A stretch of 64,000 nucleotides of DNA. Source: Halobellus captivus. Its GTDB lineage: Archaea > Halobacteriota > Halobacteria > Halobacteriales > Haloferacaceae. Both the position numbers and the translations under genes were made by a program. The notes under the pieces are model-generated. The model was not told where the DNA came from. It did no database searches and saw nothing but the letters and a program-made list of their open reading frames with translations. Positions 47,134 to 55,921 of the stretch are shown piece by piece (position 1 is the stretch's first letter; every line of letters begins with the position of its first letter). The stretch is taken from the NCBI RefSeq assembly GCF_003697845.1, contig NZ_RDQE01000002.1, positions 62,001-126,000 of the forward strand, in the 5' to 3' direction.

Positions 47134-49794
47134 TCAGTAACTCGTGATGTCCCGGTCTCCGAGCACCCGCGTGTACGTGTCGTCGCCGGTCACGTCGGCG
47201 AGCCGGCCGGCGAGCTCGCGCAGGTCGTCATCGACGTCCCACTTCTCGACGTAGTTCTGGACCGCCTGGCCCTTCTCGTAGCGGTAGCGGAGGAACTGAA
47301 GTTTGTCGAGGTTCGAGAGGTGTTCGCCGCCGTCGCCGTTGACGCGCTCCTGGATGTACGCCTGGCGTTTCTCGTCGTCCCACGTGCCGAGTTCGAAGCC
47401 GTCGTCCTGGTTGTACAGGCGCGTCTCTTTGAGGTCGTCCGGGGAAGCATTAGTCCCGCGGCAGAGCTTGTTGACGTCATCGAAGGAGGGGTTCGACGTG
47501 TCGAGCAGGTCGATGAACACGTCCTCGACGCCGATGTCGCTGGCCTCCTGGATGATGCCGTAGATCTCCTGGACGACCTCCTTCGCGGACATGATCTCTC
47601 CGTCGCGCTGGACCTTCCCGTGGTGTTTGGAGTACTCGCGGAAACACGCGCCCATCTCCATCACGCCGATGTCGCCGCGGGAGAGATCGCGGTTCTCTTC
47701 GAGTTGCTTGCGAGTGCGTCGGGCCGTGCGGTAGATGTCTCGGCGGAGAGAGTTCCACGAGGCGGCTTCGGTGTCGTCAATGGGACGGGCGACGACGACG
47801 ATGTCGAAGGAGACGGCTTCGCCCTCGATGAACTTGCTAATATCCGCAGTAACAGGATATGTGGCAGTCACTTCAAATCCTACATCACAGAGTGATTCTA
47901 GTAATTCTCCCCAGGATTCCGAGTCACTGTGATGGTATGTGAACGAAAGGACTCCGTCGTCTTTGAGCGCTGTTCGGATGGAAGTGAATGCTTCATGTAG
48001 CTCGGATTCGAACTCTTCCGATCCTTTACCAAGATACGGGTTAGCAACGATACTCTCAGCCCGAGGTGTCTGGTCTTCGTCGAATCCCTCATAACGGTCC
48101 TCGAGTAGCGTCTTTAACCAGACGTAGAAGTAGTCTGCAACCTCCGAATAAATGATATTGTCATAGTAGGGTGGATCTGTGATCACAGCGTCAAATTCAT
48201 TCTTTGTTTCCAACTTTCTCATATCACCCAGATGAATGGTTGAATTCTCACCAATCGGCTTGGAGAATGGTTCTGATTTTACGGACTCACCATCATCAAC
48301 ATATCTTTCAGTAGGAGCAGAAGCGTATTCTACCCCTGTCTTGACCATATCAAAGGACGATTTGAATGTTCCACGTCCGAAGTCTGCACCCCAGACGTTG
48401 TTCTCGACGGGATACATAGGAGGGTCAAAGGAGTTCGTTCTGAAGAAGTCCCCAATCTTGTTGTAGCCCATATCATACGACACCATCATAGTATTCGTCC
48501 GAAGAGAATCAGAAAACGCCAGCAAGAGGTACTCAGATATGTTTTGGTCTTCAATCTGATCTATCGACTGAAGGATTTTCGAGAAGGACAACAGTTGCCG
48601 CTCATTAAACATATCTGTCCATTCACTATATCCATGGTCAAATACTGGGTTCCGCTCAGAAGTCATATGGCCAGGTGGAATCTTCTCATCGGGCCGATAT
48701 TCGTGGAGTTCCTCAGAGGTTTCCCATTCTTGTTTGGCTTCCTCAAAAAGAGAAGTATCCTCAGCTACTACTTTCTTATACCCTTTGTGTACACTCTTTT
48801 CCTTGCCAGCTTCATCACAGTGGTCACAGTAATATTCGACAGCATAGAGTCGGAGATCATATCCTCCCTGTTCCTGAATCGCGTCCGTAATCGCGTACTT
48901 TTGCCCGCAGTCAGGGCAGTTGTACTTCCCCCCGCGTGAGACGTTTCCTTCCTTCGGGACAAAGCCGTGACCACAGTCGTTACAAACACCCTCCGACTGC
49001 CAGTCATCTACTAGCGTCACCGAACCACAGTCCGGACATAGCACGTTGTACTTGTCGTCATTTTCATAGCGACCAGCAGCAATGCGGTAATCCTTGAACA
49101 GCGGAACCGTGTGCCCGCAGGAAACACAATCCAACTCCTTCACCCAGAAGTTGTACATCACATCCGCTTCGTGGTCGCCGTTCGGGCAGGGCGTCTTGTA
49201 GTACTGCGTGATCTCGTCGGCGACGTCCTCCTTCACCTGCTCGAATGCTTCCTCAAGCTTTTCGACGTCAGTCTTGCCCGCTTCGAGTTCCTTCTTCGTG
49301 ACGAACCACGCGACAGGGTTCAGGTCATTCCCGACGACCTCAGCGCCGAAGCGCGATGCCTCGACGAGCGACGTACCACCGCCCATGAACGGATCGAGGA
49401 TCTTCTTGTCCTCGACGCGGACGTCCTTGGGGTAGAGTTTCCAGAGGCTCTCCGGGTCGGTCATGTCCACGCGTTCGAGCAGCGATGCGACGTCGAGGTC
49501 GGATTCGCCGTCAGCGTCGTCGCCGTAGGACGCGAGCGTGCTTCCCTCGTGGCCCGGCTCGAACACCGAGATCTTCTCCGGGTCGTCCAGCAGCGTGTAG
49601 AGAGAAATAGCGCGGAAGACACAGCCGAGGCGTCGCGCCCACCACTTGTGCATCGTGTAGATCGGGCGGTAGTACATCTTCGCCCGGCCCTCCTTCTCGG
49701 CGATCTCGTTCACGCGCTCGATGGGAAACCCGCGCTCGATGGGGAGTTCGGTCCGCTCGTGCCGCTCCTGCGAGGACCCGGATTGCTCGGACAT
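47134..49794 (-). CDS. DUF1156-type amino-methyltransferase with zinc ribbons (Hma methylase)
   Basis: An 886-aa protein. The DUF1156 N-terminus is KMYYRPIYTMHKWWARR; the SAM motif DPFMGGGTSLVEASRFGAEVVGNDLNP lies at 134-160. Then come Cys pairs at 223/226, 253/256, 271/274, 293/296 and 323/326 (zinc knuckles), and the catalytic motif TDPPYYDN (540-546). The order is that of N4/N6 DNA amino-methylases with a very large insert between motif I and DPPY, likely the target reader. Codons for residues about 224-655 are much richer in A/T than the ends, a sign of recombination. Confidence 0.85.
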   Translation of the reverse strand: MSEQSGSSQERHERTELPIERGFPIERVNEIAEKEGRAKMYYRPIYTMHKWWARRLGCVFRAISLYTLLDDPEKISVFEPGHEGSTLASYGDDADGESDLDVASLLERVDMTDPESLWKLYPKDVRVEDKKILDPFMGGGTSLVEASRFGAEVVGNDLNPVAWFVTKKELEAGKTDVEKLEEAFEQVKEDVADEITQYYKTPCPNGDHEADVMYNFWVKELDCVSCGHTVPLFKDYRIAAGRYENDDKYNVLCPDCGSVTLVDDWQSEGVCNDCGHGFVPKEGNVSRGGKYNCPDCGQKYAITDAIQEQGGYDLRLYAVEYYCDHCDEAGKEKSVHKGYKKVVAEDTSLFEEAKQEWETSEELHEYRPDEKIPPGHMTSERNPVFDHGYSEWTDMFNERQLLSFSKILQSIDQIEDQNISEYLLLAFSDSLRTNTMMVSYDMGYNKIGDFFRTNSFDPPMYPVENNVWGADFGRGTFKSSFDMVKTGVEYASAPTERYVDDGESVKSEPFSKPIGENSTIHLGDMRKLETKNEFDAVITDPPYYDNIIYSEVADYFYVWLKTLLEDRYEGFDEDQTPRAESIVANPYLGKGSEEFESELHEAFTSIRTALKDDGVLSFTYHHSDSESWGELLESLCDVGFEVTATYPVTADISKFIEGEAVSFDIVVVARPIDDTEAASWNSLRRDIYRTARRTRKQLEENRDLSRGDIGVMEMGACFREYSKHHGKVQRDGEIMSAKEVVQEIYGIIQEASDIGVEDVFIDLLDTSNPSFDDVNKLCRGTNASPDDLKETRLYNQDDGFELGTWDDEKRQAYIQERVNGDGGEHLSNLDKLQFLRYRYEKGQAVQNYVEKWDVDDDLRELAGRLADVTGDDTYTRVLGDRDITSY

Positions 49795-50805
49795 GATTCA
49801 GTATGTAGACGGAATTACGCAGGAACCTCATAAGTGTGCGTTCTCGATGACGGTGAAGTGGCGACGACTGGCGGATCACGCGGTTGTATACAGAACAATC
49901 TCAGATCAGATCGTTCGTGCGCTACAACTACCAAACAACGAACGTTCCAATTTGGACAGTCGATTCCGTGGAATAAATTCCAGTTATAGTGGAAGTAAAT
50001 ATAATATGATTGCGAGCGCCGTTACGACGATCGGAAACGATAGACCGACAAGAATGTGAAACGTCAACAAGGATTCTCGAGAATGACTTTTGTGAAGGAG
50101 GTATAATATGAGTAAAATAATGGCGACACTAATGACTCCGCTCAGGACTGCTCCGAATTGCCCATGGACTTCGGCGAGGAAGGGTGCTATCGTAACTAGG
50201 ACCACCACCGAAAGAGCGGAAGAAAGAGATATAGCAACGAGATCTCTGAAGAATGCGGACGGTTCCGGTATTTCTTCAGACCTGTATTCATGTATGGCGG
50301 CACCTACGATAATGAGCAAATAAACCGCTCCAATGACGCGGGTCTTAACAACTGAATCAACAAAAAGAAGAATGACGAAAATAATCCCGAGTACCCATCC
50401 GATATGATATTCGTTAAATTCTCCAGAGACGGGTAGAAAACGATCGAATCTTAAAATAATGCTCTGGTATGCGCTCCTTACATAGTCGTGATATGTATGT
50501 ATGAATCTACCAATGAGGAGAGTTCCGAAATAAGCGAGGAAGGCGACGAGAAGTGTGGTATTAAGAATGGAATACTCTGATTGTGGTGGAATAATACTTG
50601 AACTATCAGCGATCATCAATCCGGAAAGGATTGCTGCAGCACTGTACAGTTGACCATGGAAATCGTCTAGTTCGATCTCACTGAGACCGTCTTCAGATGT
50701 TTCATTTTCACCCATATTTCATTCTACGTTCGAAGTAACAAAAAGATAATTTATCGGAGTACGTAAACGGCCGTTAGTCACAATATAAGGCTCATCGTCT
50801 GTTTT
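47815..50805. other. Low-GC block within the island
   Basis: From about 47815 to 49125 (inside the methyltransferase) and again from 49800 to 50805 the GC content falls to about 43% by eye. The methyltransferase ends and the ATPase are about 60% and the chromosome about 69%. The 189 bp between the methyltransferase start and the membrane gene hold no gene. Confidence 0.75.
49984..50715 (-). CDS. Multi-pass membrane protein embedded in the Hma-like locus
   Basis: A 243-aa protein with about seven hydrophobic segments (for example NTTLLVAFLAYFGTLLIG, VLGIIFVILLFVDSVV, AVYLLIIVGAAI, SALSVVVLVTIAPFL, GVISVAIILLILYLL, FPIVVTALAIILYLLPL) and an acidic N-terminus. No homology recognised. The gene is AT-rich and sits between the ATPase and the methylase in the same orientation, the place where accessory effectors are inserted in such systems. 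A membrane-damaging or abortive-infection effector is a guess. Confidence 0.7.
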   Translation of the reverse strand: MGENETSEDGLSEIELDDFHGQLYSAAAILSGLMIADSSSIIPPQSEYSILNTTLLVAFLAYFGTLLIGRFIHTYHDYVRSAYQSIILRFDRFLPVSGEFNEYHIGWVLGIIFVILLFVDSVVKTRVIGAVYLLIIVGAAIHEYRSEEIPEPSAFFRDLVAISLSSALSVVVLVTIAPFLAEVHGQFGAVLSGVISVAIILLILYLLHKSHSRESLLTFHILVGLSFPIVVTALAIILYLLPL

Positions 50806-53800
50806 CTACTTCTGGAAGCTGATCTCGATCTTCAGACTCGACGCCTCCTCGGGCATCCGCTCGAAGAGGTCCTGCACCTTCGTGTAGTCCTGTTCGGACC
50901 GCAACGTCAAGCTGACCTGCGTGCGCTCGACGTCGGCGGTTCCCTGAAGAGCACCGGGAACACCCTCCCGTTCGGGCAGCATGAACGTGACGTCGCCGTA
51001 CTCGACGCTTCCCGTCTGGTGGTTGTTCCGCCACTTGCTCCGCATCGCGGCGACGTCGTCGCCGTTGTACTCGAAGCGCCACGTATCGGCCTCCGTGTCG
51101 GCCTTCCGGAACGGATAGCCGGGCACCCAGTCGGTGGCCTTGTCCGACCCGGTCGTGTTGACGACGTACTCCGGCTCCTCGTCCTTCCCGATGTTCTCCA
51201 ACAGGAACGTCCGCACCATGTACTCGGTGACGCTGTCGTCGAAGCGGTCGGTGACCTTGTTGACGGTGAACTGGTCGCCCGGGTCCAGGTCCTCGAGGTA
51301 CGACAGGATCCGGTCGCCGATCCGGTCGGACACCGTCGGGACGATCTTCACCGTCGTCGGCTCGCGGTCGCCGAGCGATCCGAGGTACCGACCGCCGGCC
51401 TCCAGCACGTAGTCGTCCACGAGGAACTCGTTGACCGCCTCACGAGCGACCGACTCGGTCTCGTCCGGCGGCAGGAACACCGCTTCATCCGACCGAACCT
51501 CGCCGATGATCGTGTCGAGGTTCGCGTACCCGTCGTCGTCGATGTGCTCCTCGATACGGTCCACGAGGGACGACGCACCGACGACCTCCGCACCGCCGAC
51601 GTCGCGGAGGGTCGCGTCGGACTGCGGCTTGTCGAGGATCTCGTTCCCCTTCACGATGACGTACTGGTCCTCGTGGGCGAGCCGACCGAGAGCCCGCATC
51701 ACGACGTCGTGGCTGTCGCCGTCGATCCAGATCTCGCCGTCCTCGACGAGCTCCAACTCGAAGTCGCCGATGTCGAGCGCACTCGTCCCGCTCCCGAAGC
51801 GCTGGCGGAGCTCCTGCTCGGCGTCATCGACGCCCCACACGTCCACGTCGTCCTGGTGAACGAGCACGGTGTCCAGCGAGCTTCCGGAGAGGTCGTCGCG
51901 GAACCCGCCGGTGTCACGGGCGAGCACCGGCTTGCCGCCGAGCGCTTCGACGGTCGCGTTCAACACGTCGTTCGGGCTGCCGGGGATCGGGAGCTCCGGG
52001 TCACGGAGGAACTGCTCGTAGACGTCCTCGACAGAGATCTCTCCGCGTCGTTCCAGCAGGTCCTCGGCGATGTCCCAGACGTGCGACCGGAGGTCGAACG
52101 GGTCAGCTGCCGCGGAGTCCGCGATGTTCGAGGCGTCGAGTTCCGCCTCGTCGAGGACAAAGACGTCGAGGTCCATCGGCTCCACTTTCGCCCACTCGTC
52201 GTCGTCCATCAGATCGTCCCCGTCGATCACGTCGCCGTACAGGAGTTGGAGCTCCTCGCGGAGTTCGTTCTCCTCCTGTTCCTTCATACTGCGAATCGAC
52301 GTGCGGATCTCGTCGTCGAGAGACTCGTCGGCGAGCACCTGCCGCGCGCCCTCGATATACCGTGCCTTGTCGATGTACCGTGTTCCCGACTCGATGGCCT
52401 TCTCGCCCGAGGGCTGCACGAACACGAGCGTGTTGCGCCACTCGCGGCCGCGACCGTCGTTCGTGATGACCTTCTTCACCTCCGCTTGGGTCCACTGGCC
52501 GTCCTTCACGACGACCTTCACCTCACGGTCGTCCGGGATGTCCCGCATGTCGTTGGTCCGGAATCCGACAGGGTGCGCGTTCGATCCGAAGATGTCGGTG
52601 ATGAAGTCCGCGATCTCGGCCTTCGCGGACGTCTCCGACACGTCCACGGCCGCGTTCCGGATGAGCGCGTTGGGGTTCTGTCGGTCTCGAATGGCGTACT
52701 TCCCGTTCAGCTTGTGGAGGTGCCACGCGACGCCGTGCAACCGTTCGAGGTTGAGGACGACGTCGGAGACGAGGTCACCCGTCTGGTAGGCACCCATCAC
52801 GATCTCCGAGACCTCCGCGCCCTCGCCCTCGCTGGGCTTCAACGAGTACAGGAGGATCGTGTTCAGGATGCGGCGACCGTGAGGCACTTCATCGGTGTCG
52901 ATACGGCTTTTGATGTCGCCGGTGGCGGCGTTCAGCCGTTCGTAGTTGATCTTCGCCAGTTCGTCTTCGAACTCGATGGCGTCGATGTCGCCGTGCGTGA
53001 TCAGGTCCGTCTGGTCCTGCATCTGCAGGAGGACCTTCGAGAAGAGGTAGATCATCCCGCGCGTGTTCTGGTTGCCCTCGTCGGCGTAGTAGCGCGTCTC
53101 GAGCGCGTCCAGAAGCACGGGGTGGAACGGATAGAGGTCGTGCATCTCCGACAGCAGGTCGTCGGGGAGATCGACGTGCCCGTCGGCTTGGTCGTACGCG
53201 TCGAAGTACCCGTTGACGATCTCTCGGGCTGCACCCTCGTCTACGGAGTCGATCAGGCGGTGGCGAAGGACCTCGCGCTTGTCCACCTGGTTGTTCATGT
53301 TGACCTCGACCGCCCGTTCCCGATTCAGAATGTCGTGAACCTCGGACCCCTCTCGGAGGACGGAGACGATAGTGTAGAGTTCGAGGTCGGAGAGCGCGGT
53401 CGATTCGAGCAGCGACTGGAGGAACGCCTTGTTCGCGCTCTTGCGGTCGCCCTGCAGCGTGTCGAACCAGTCCTCCAGCTCGTCCACGAAGAACGCGACC
53501 GTGTCGTCGCCGACGGCCTCCTGGATCGTCTGCATGTCGGGGTACCCACCCGACTCGAACGTTCCGGGATCGTAACCGAGCGCCTCGAAGAACGGCTCCC
53601 AGAGGTACTCGTACTGTTCGTTCTGCATGGCAACCGTGACCGGTGTCGCGGACTCCGGAAGCGCGGCATCGAACCCCTCAACCGAACCACTCACCCACGC
53701 GCCTGCTGCCGTGGGATCGTCGAAACAGTGGTACAGCGCCACCATCTGGTGGGACTTCCCGCTGCCGTACGGTCCGTAGAGGACGTGCGTTCCCCGAGGG

Positions 53801-54021
53801 TCATCACCAGTCAACGAATCGCGGAGTATCGAGAGGGCCTCCCGAAGGCCCTGTGTCATCAGCGTCCGCTCGAAGAAGAGTTCCGCATCGGACTCGAACT
53901 CGTCGTCGTCGTCAACGTTGTAGAGCTTGACCTGCCCGTCGATCTGCCCCTCTTCTCGAAGCTCACGGCTGAGGGTAACCGTGTCTTCGAGGGTGTTCGA
54001 TAAGGATCCCGTCTGTGCCAT
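50806..54021 (-). CDS. DUF499-type large ATPase (Hma ATPase)
   Basis: A 1071-aa protein. Walker A GPYGSGKSH (83-91), Walker B AFFVDELEDW (176-185). A long helical region follows with several winged-helix-like stretches (YDFLRDPELPIPGSPNDV-type and YANLDTIIGEV) in the C-terminal half. The C-terminus ends MPEEASSLKIEISFQK. Such proteins pair with DUF1156 methylases and helicases in predicted antiviral loci. It may load or gate the others on DNA. ATG 54021 removes an 11-residue leader that overlaps the promoter region. Confidence 0.82.
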   Translation of the reverse strand: MAQTGSLSNTLEDTVTLSRELREEGQIDGQVKLYNVDDDDEFESDAELFFERTLMTQGLREALSILRDSLTGDDPRGTHVLYGPYGSGKSHQMVALYHCFDDPTAAGAWVSGSVEGFDAALPESATPVTVAMQNEQYEYLWEPFFEALGYDPGTFESGGYPDMQTIQEAVGDDTVAFFVDELEDWFDTLQGDRKSANKAFLQSLLESTALSDLELYTIVSVLREGSEVHDILNRERAVEVNMNNQVDKREVLRHRLIDSVDEGAAREIVNGYFDAYDQADGHVDLPDDLLSEMHDLYPFHPVLLDALETRYYADEGNQNTRGMIYLFSKVLLQMQDQTDLITHGDIDAIEFEDELAKINYERLNAATGDIKSRIDTDEVPHGRRILNTILLYSLKPSEGEGAEVSEIVMGAYQTGDLVSDVVLNLERLHGVAWHLHKLNGKYAIRDRQNPNALIRNAAVDVSETSAKAEIADFITDIFGSNAHPVGFRTNDMRDIPDDREVKVVVKDGQWTQAEVKKVITNDGRGREWRNTLVFVQPSGEKAIESGTRYIDKARYIEGARQVLADESLDDEIRTSIRSMKEQEENELREELQLLYGDVIDGDDLMDDDEWAKVEPMDLDVFVLDEAELDASNIADSAAADPFDLRSHVWDIAEDLLERRGEISVEDVYEQFLRDPELPIPGSPNDVLNATVEALGGKPVLARDTGGFRDDLSGSSLDTVLVHQDDVDVWGVDDAEQELRQRFGSGTSALDIGDFELELVEDGEIWIDGDSHDVVMRALGRLAHEDQYVIVKGNEILDKPQSDATLRDVGGAEVVGASSLVDRIEEHIDDDGYANLDTIIGEVRSDEAVFLPPDETESVAREAVNEFLVDDYVLEAGGRYLGSLGDREPTTVKIVPTVSDRIGDRILSYLEDLDPGDQFTVNKVTDRFDDSVTEYMVRTFLLENIGKDEEPEYVVNTTGSDKATDWVPGYPFRKADTEADTWRFEYNGDDVAAMRSKWRNNHQTGSVEYGDVTFMLPEREGVPGALQGTADVERTQVSLTLRSEQDYTKVQDLFERMPEEASSLKIEISFQK

Positions 54022-54166
54022 CTTGATACTTAAACAAACCTCAGTGGCACCCAATAAACACTATGGTCCCGATGAACACGTCCCGAGGCGCAACAACGGT
54101 ACTGCGTACCGATCCACGACCGTCGGTCACAAAACGTATTTCACGCTCACCTGTCTCTACGAACGT
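54022..54166. promoter_or_regulatory. Divergent promoter region between ATPase and helicase
   Basis: 145 bp without a gene, holding TTTATTGG on the minus strand (about 54051-54058, near 30 nt before the ATPase ATG) and GTATTTC on the plus strand (about 54136-54142, near 28 nt before the helicase ATG). Both core arms could be controlled here together. Confidence 0.5.
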
Positions 54167-55921
54167 ATGAGCGGATACGACCTCGTGGATGTCGAGGTCA
54201 CACACGAACCCGCTGGCGACCTTCTCGATTCGCTGTCTGAGGACGGCACTGAGGAGGACCATCTACGGAGTATCCAGGCTGTCCGTCTCCAAGCGGGCCA
54301 GCCGGACTCCGAACTTCGGTCGCTGAAAGAGCTGGACGAGAACTCAGTCAAGCTACTCGAACACCAGGTCGATGCCGCCTACCGCGCCCTCTTCGAGATG
54401 GACGGGAAGGCCCTCCTCGCAGACGAGGTCGGGCTCGGAAAGACCATCGAGGTCGGGATGATCCTCAAGGAGATGCACTTCCGAGAGACGGACGATTCCG
54501 TCCTCATCCTCACGCCCGCACAACTGGCCAAACAGTGGCAAGCGGAACTCCGTGAGAAGTTCGGACTCGACTTCATCTGTAACTACGACGATGAATTCGA
54601 AGATTTCGACGCCCACGACTACGTCATCGCAAGCATCGATACTGCGAAGAGCGAGCGACACCGTCGGACCGTCCTTGACCGCGACTGGGACGTGCTGGTA
54701 CTCGACGAGGCACATTACGTCAAGAACGAGGAGACGGACCGCTACGACCTGATCGACCGGCTCTCCTACGACTATGCGTTCTTCCTGACGGCGACACCGA
54801 TACAGAACGAGCTGACGGACCTGTACAACGTGGTCTCGCTGCTCCGACCCGGGCTGTTCGGAACCCGTGACGTCTTCCACCACTACTTCGTCAACGGTAG
54901 CCAGGAGACGCTGGTGAATCGAGACGAACTGCAGGACCGCCTGAACAGGGTGATGATCCGGAACCGACGGGAGGACACGGACATCGACTTCACCGACCGG
55001 ACGATCGACACACGGACGTTCGACCCAACCCCGAAGGAACGCGAACTCTACCAGGCAGTCTCTGACTACGTGAAAGGTGCCTACGGCCAGGACCAGGGCC
55101 AGAAGCTCGTGTTGATGCTCCTCCAGAAGGAAGTCGTCAGCAGCCCGGTCGCACTTAAGCGGACTATCGAGAAGAGGCTCTACGAACAGTCGGAGCTCAC
55201 GCACGCGGACGAACTGGAGACCATCCTGGACCTGATCGATGAGATCGATACGGTAACCAAACAGGAGCGGCTCTTGGACATCGTCGAAGAAGCCCGCGAC
55301 AACGTCGAGATGGGGAGGGTCATCGTCTTCACTCAATTCCGAGCAACCCAACAGCGGATCCTCGACAGACTCGTCTCGGAGGGATACACAGTACATGCGT
55401 TCCACGGCGGGCACTCAAGTAGCGAGAAGGAGCGGATCGTCGAAGACTTCGAAGAGGAGGGAGGAATTCTCGTTTCAACCGACGCGATGAGCGAAGGCCG
55501 AAACCTCCAATTCTGCAATATGTTGGTCAATTTAGACTTGCCCTGGAACCCGATGCGCGTCGAACAACGCATCGGTCGGATACATCGAATCGGACAGAAA
55601 CGGGATGTCTTCATCTTCAATATGGCGCTGAAAGACACGATCGAAGAGTACGTACTGGAACGGTTGTACCACAAGATCGATCTATTCCAGCAGAGCGTTG
55701 GTGAACTGAGCTCGATCTTAAGCCGCTTGGAAGAGTCGGGGACGAGCTTCGAAGACGAGATCTTTGAACGGCTGATGAACGCTAACTCCGAAGTCGATCT
55801 TGAGAACGACTTCGACGCGATGGCCGTTGACCTCCAGGAACAGCGTGAGCTCGCCAACAAACTGGAGGAGTTCAACAGCGCCGTGTTCGAAGGATTTGAC
55901 CTCGGGGAGGGCGATGCCTGA
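54167..55921 (+). CDS. Snf2/RapA-type helicase (Hma helicase)
   Basis: A 584-aa protein with the two RecA-like lobes. Lobe 1: LLADEVGLGKTIEVGMIL (motif I), LILTPAQLAKQW (Ia), LVLDEAHYVKN (II), FFLTATPIQNEL (III). Lobe 2: VIVFTQFRATQQRIL (IV), LVSTDAMSEGRNLQFCNMLVNLDLPWNP (V), VEQRIGRIHRIGQ (VI). It has no nuclease domain. It likely translocates on double-stranded DNA for the system. The ATG fits a TATA-like element 28 nt upstream; its stop overlaps the next start by 8 nt. Confidence 0.9.
   Translation: MSGYDLVDVEVTHEPAGDLLDSLSEDGTEEDHLRSIQAVRLQAGQPDSELRSLKELDENSVKLLEHQVDAAYRALFEMDGKALLADEVGLGKTIEVGMILKEMHFRETDDSVLILTPAQLAKQWQAELREKFGLDFICNYDDEFEDFDAHDYVIASIDTAKSERHRRTVLDRDWDVLVLDEAHYVKNEETDRYDLIDRLSYDYAFFLTATPIQNELTDLYNVVSLLRPGLFGTRDVFHHYFVNGSQETLVNRDELQDRLNRVMIRNRREDTDIDFTDRTIDTRTFDPTPKERELYQAVSDYVKGAYGQDQGQKLVLMLLQKEVVSSPVALKRTIEKRLYEQSELTHADELETILDLIDEIDTVTKQERLLDIVEEARDNVEMGRVIVFTQFRATQQRILDRLVSEGYTVHAFHGGHSSSEKERIVEDFEEEGGILVSTDAMSEGRNLQFCNMLVNLDLPWNPMRVEQRIGRIHRIGQKRDVFIFNMALKDTIEEYVLERLYHKIDLFQQSVGELSSILSRLEESGTSFEDEIFERLMNANSEVDLENDFDAMAVDLQEQRELANKLEEFNSAVFEGFDLGEGDA

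Noticed and set aside
51019-54003. 994-codon plus-strand frame opposite the large ATPase
   Set aside because: Composition is the reverse shadow of the ATPase (Val/Arg/Asp-rich), with no motif; the minus strand has clear Walker motifs.
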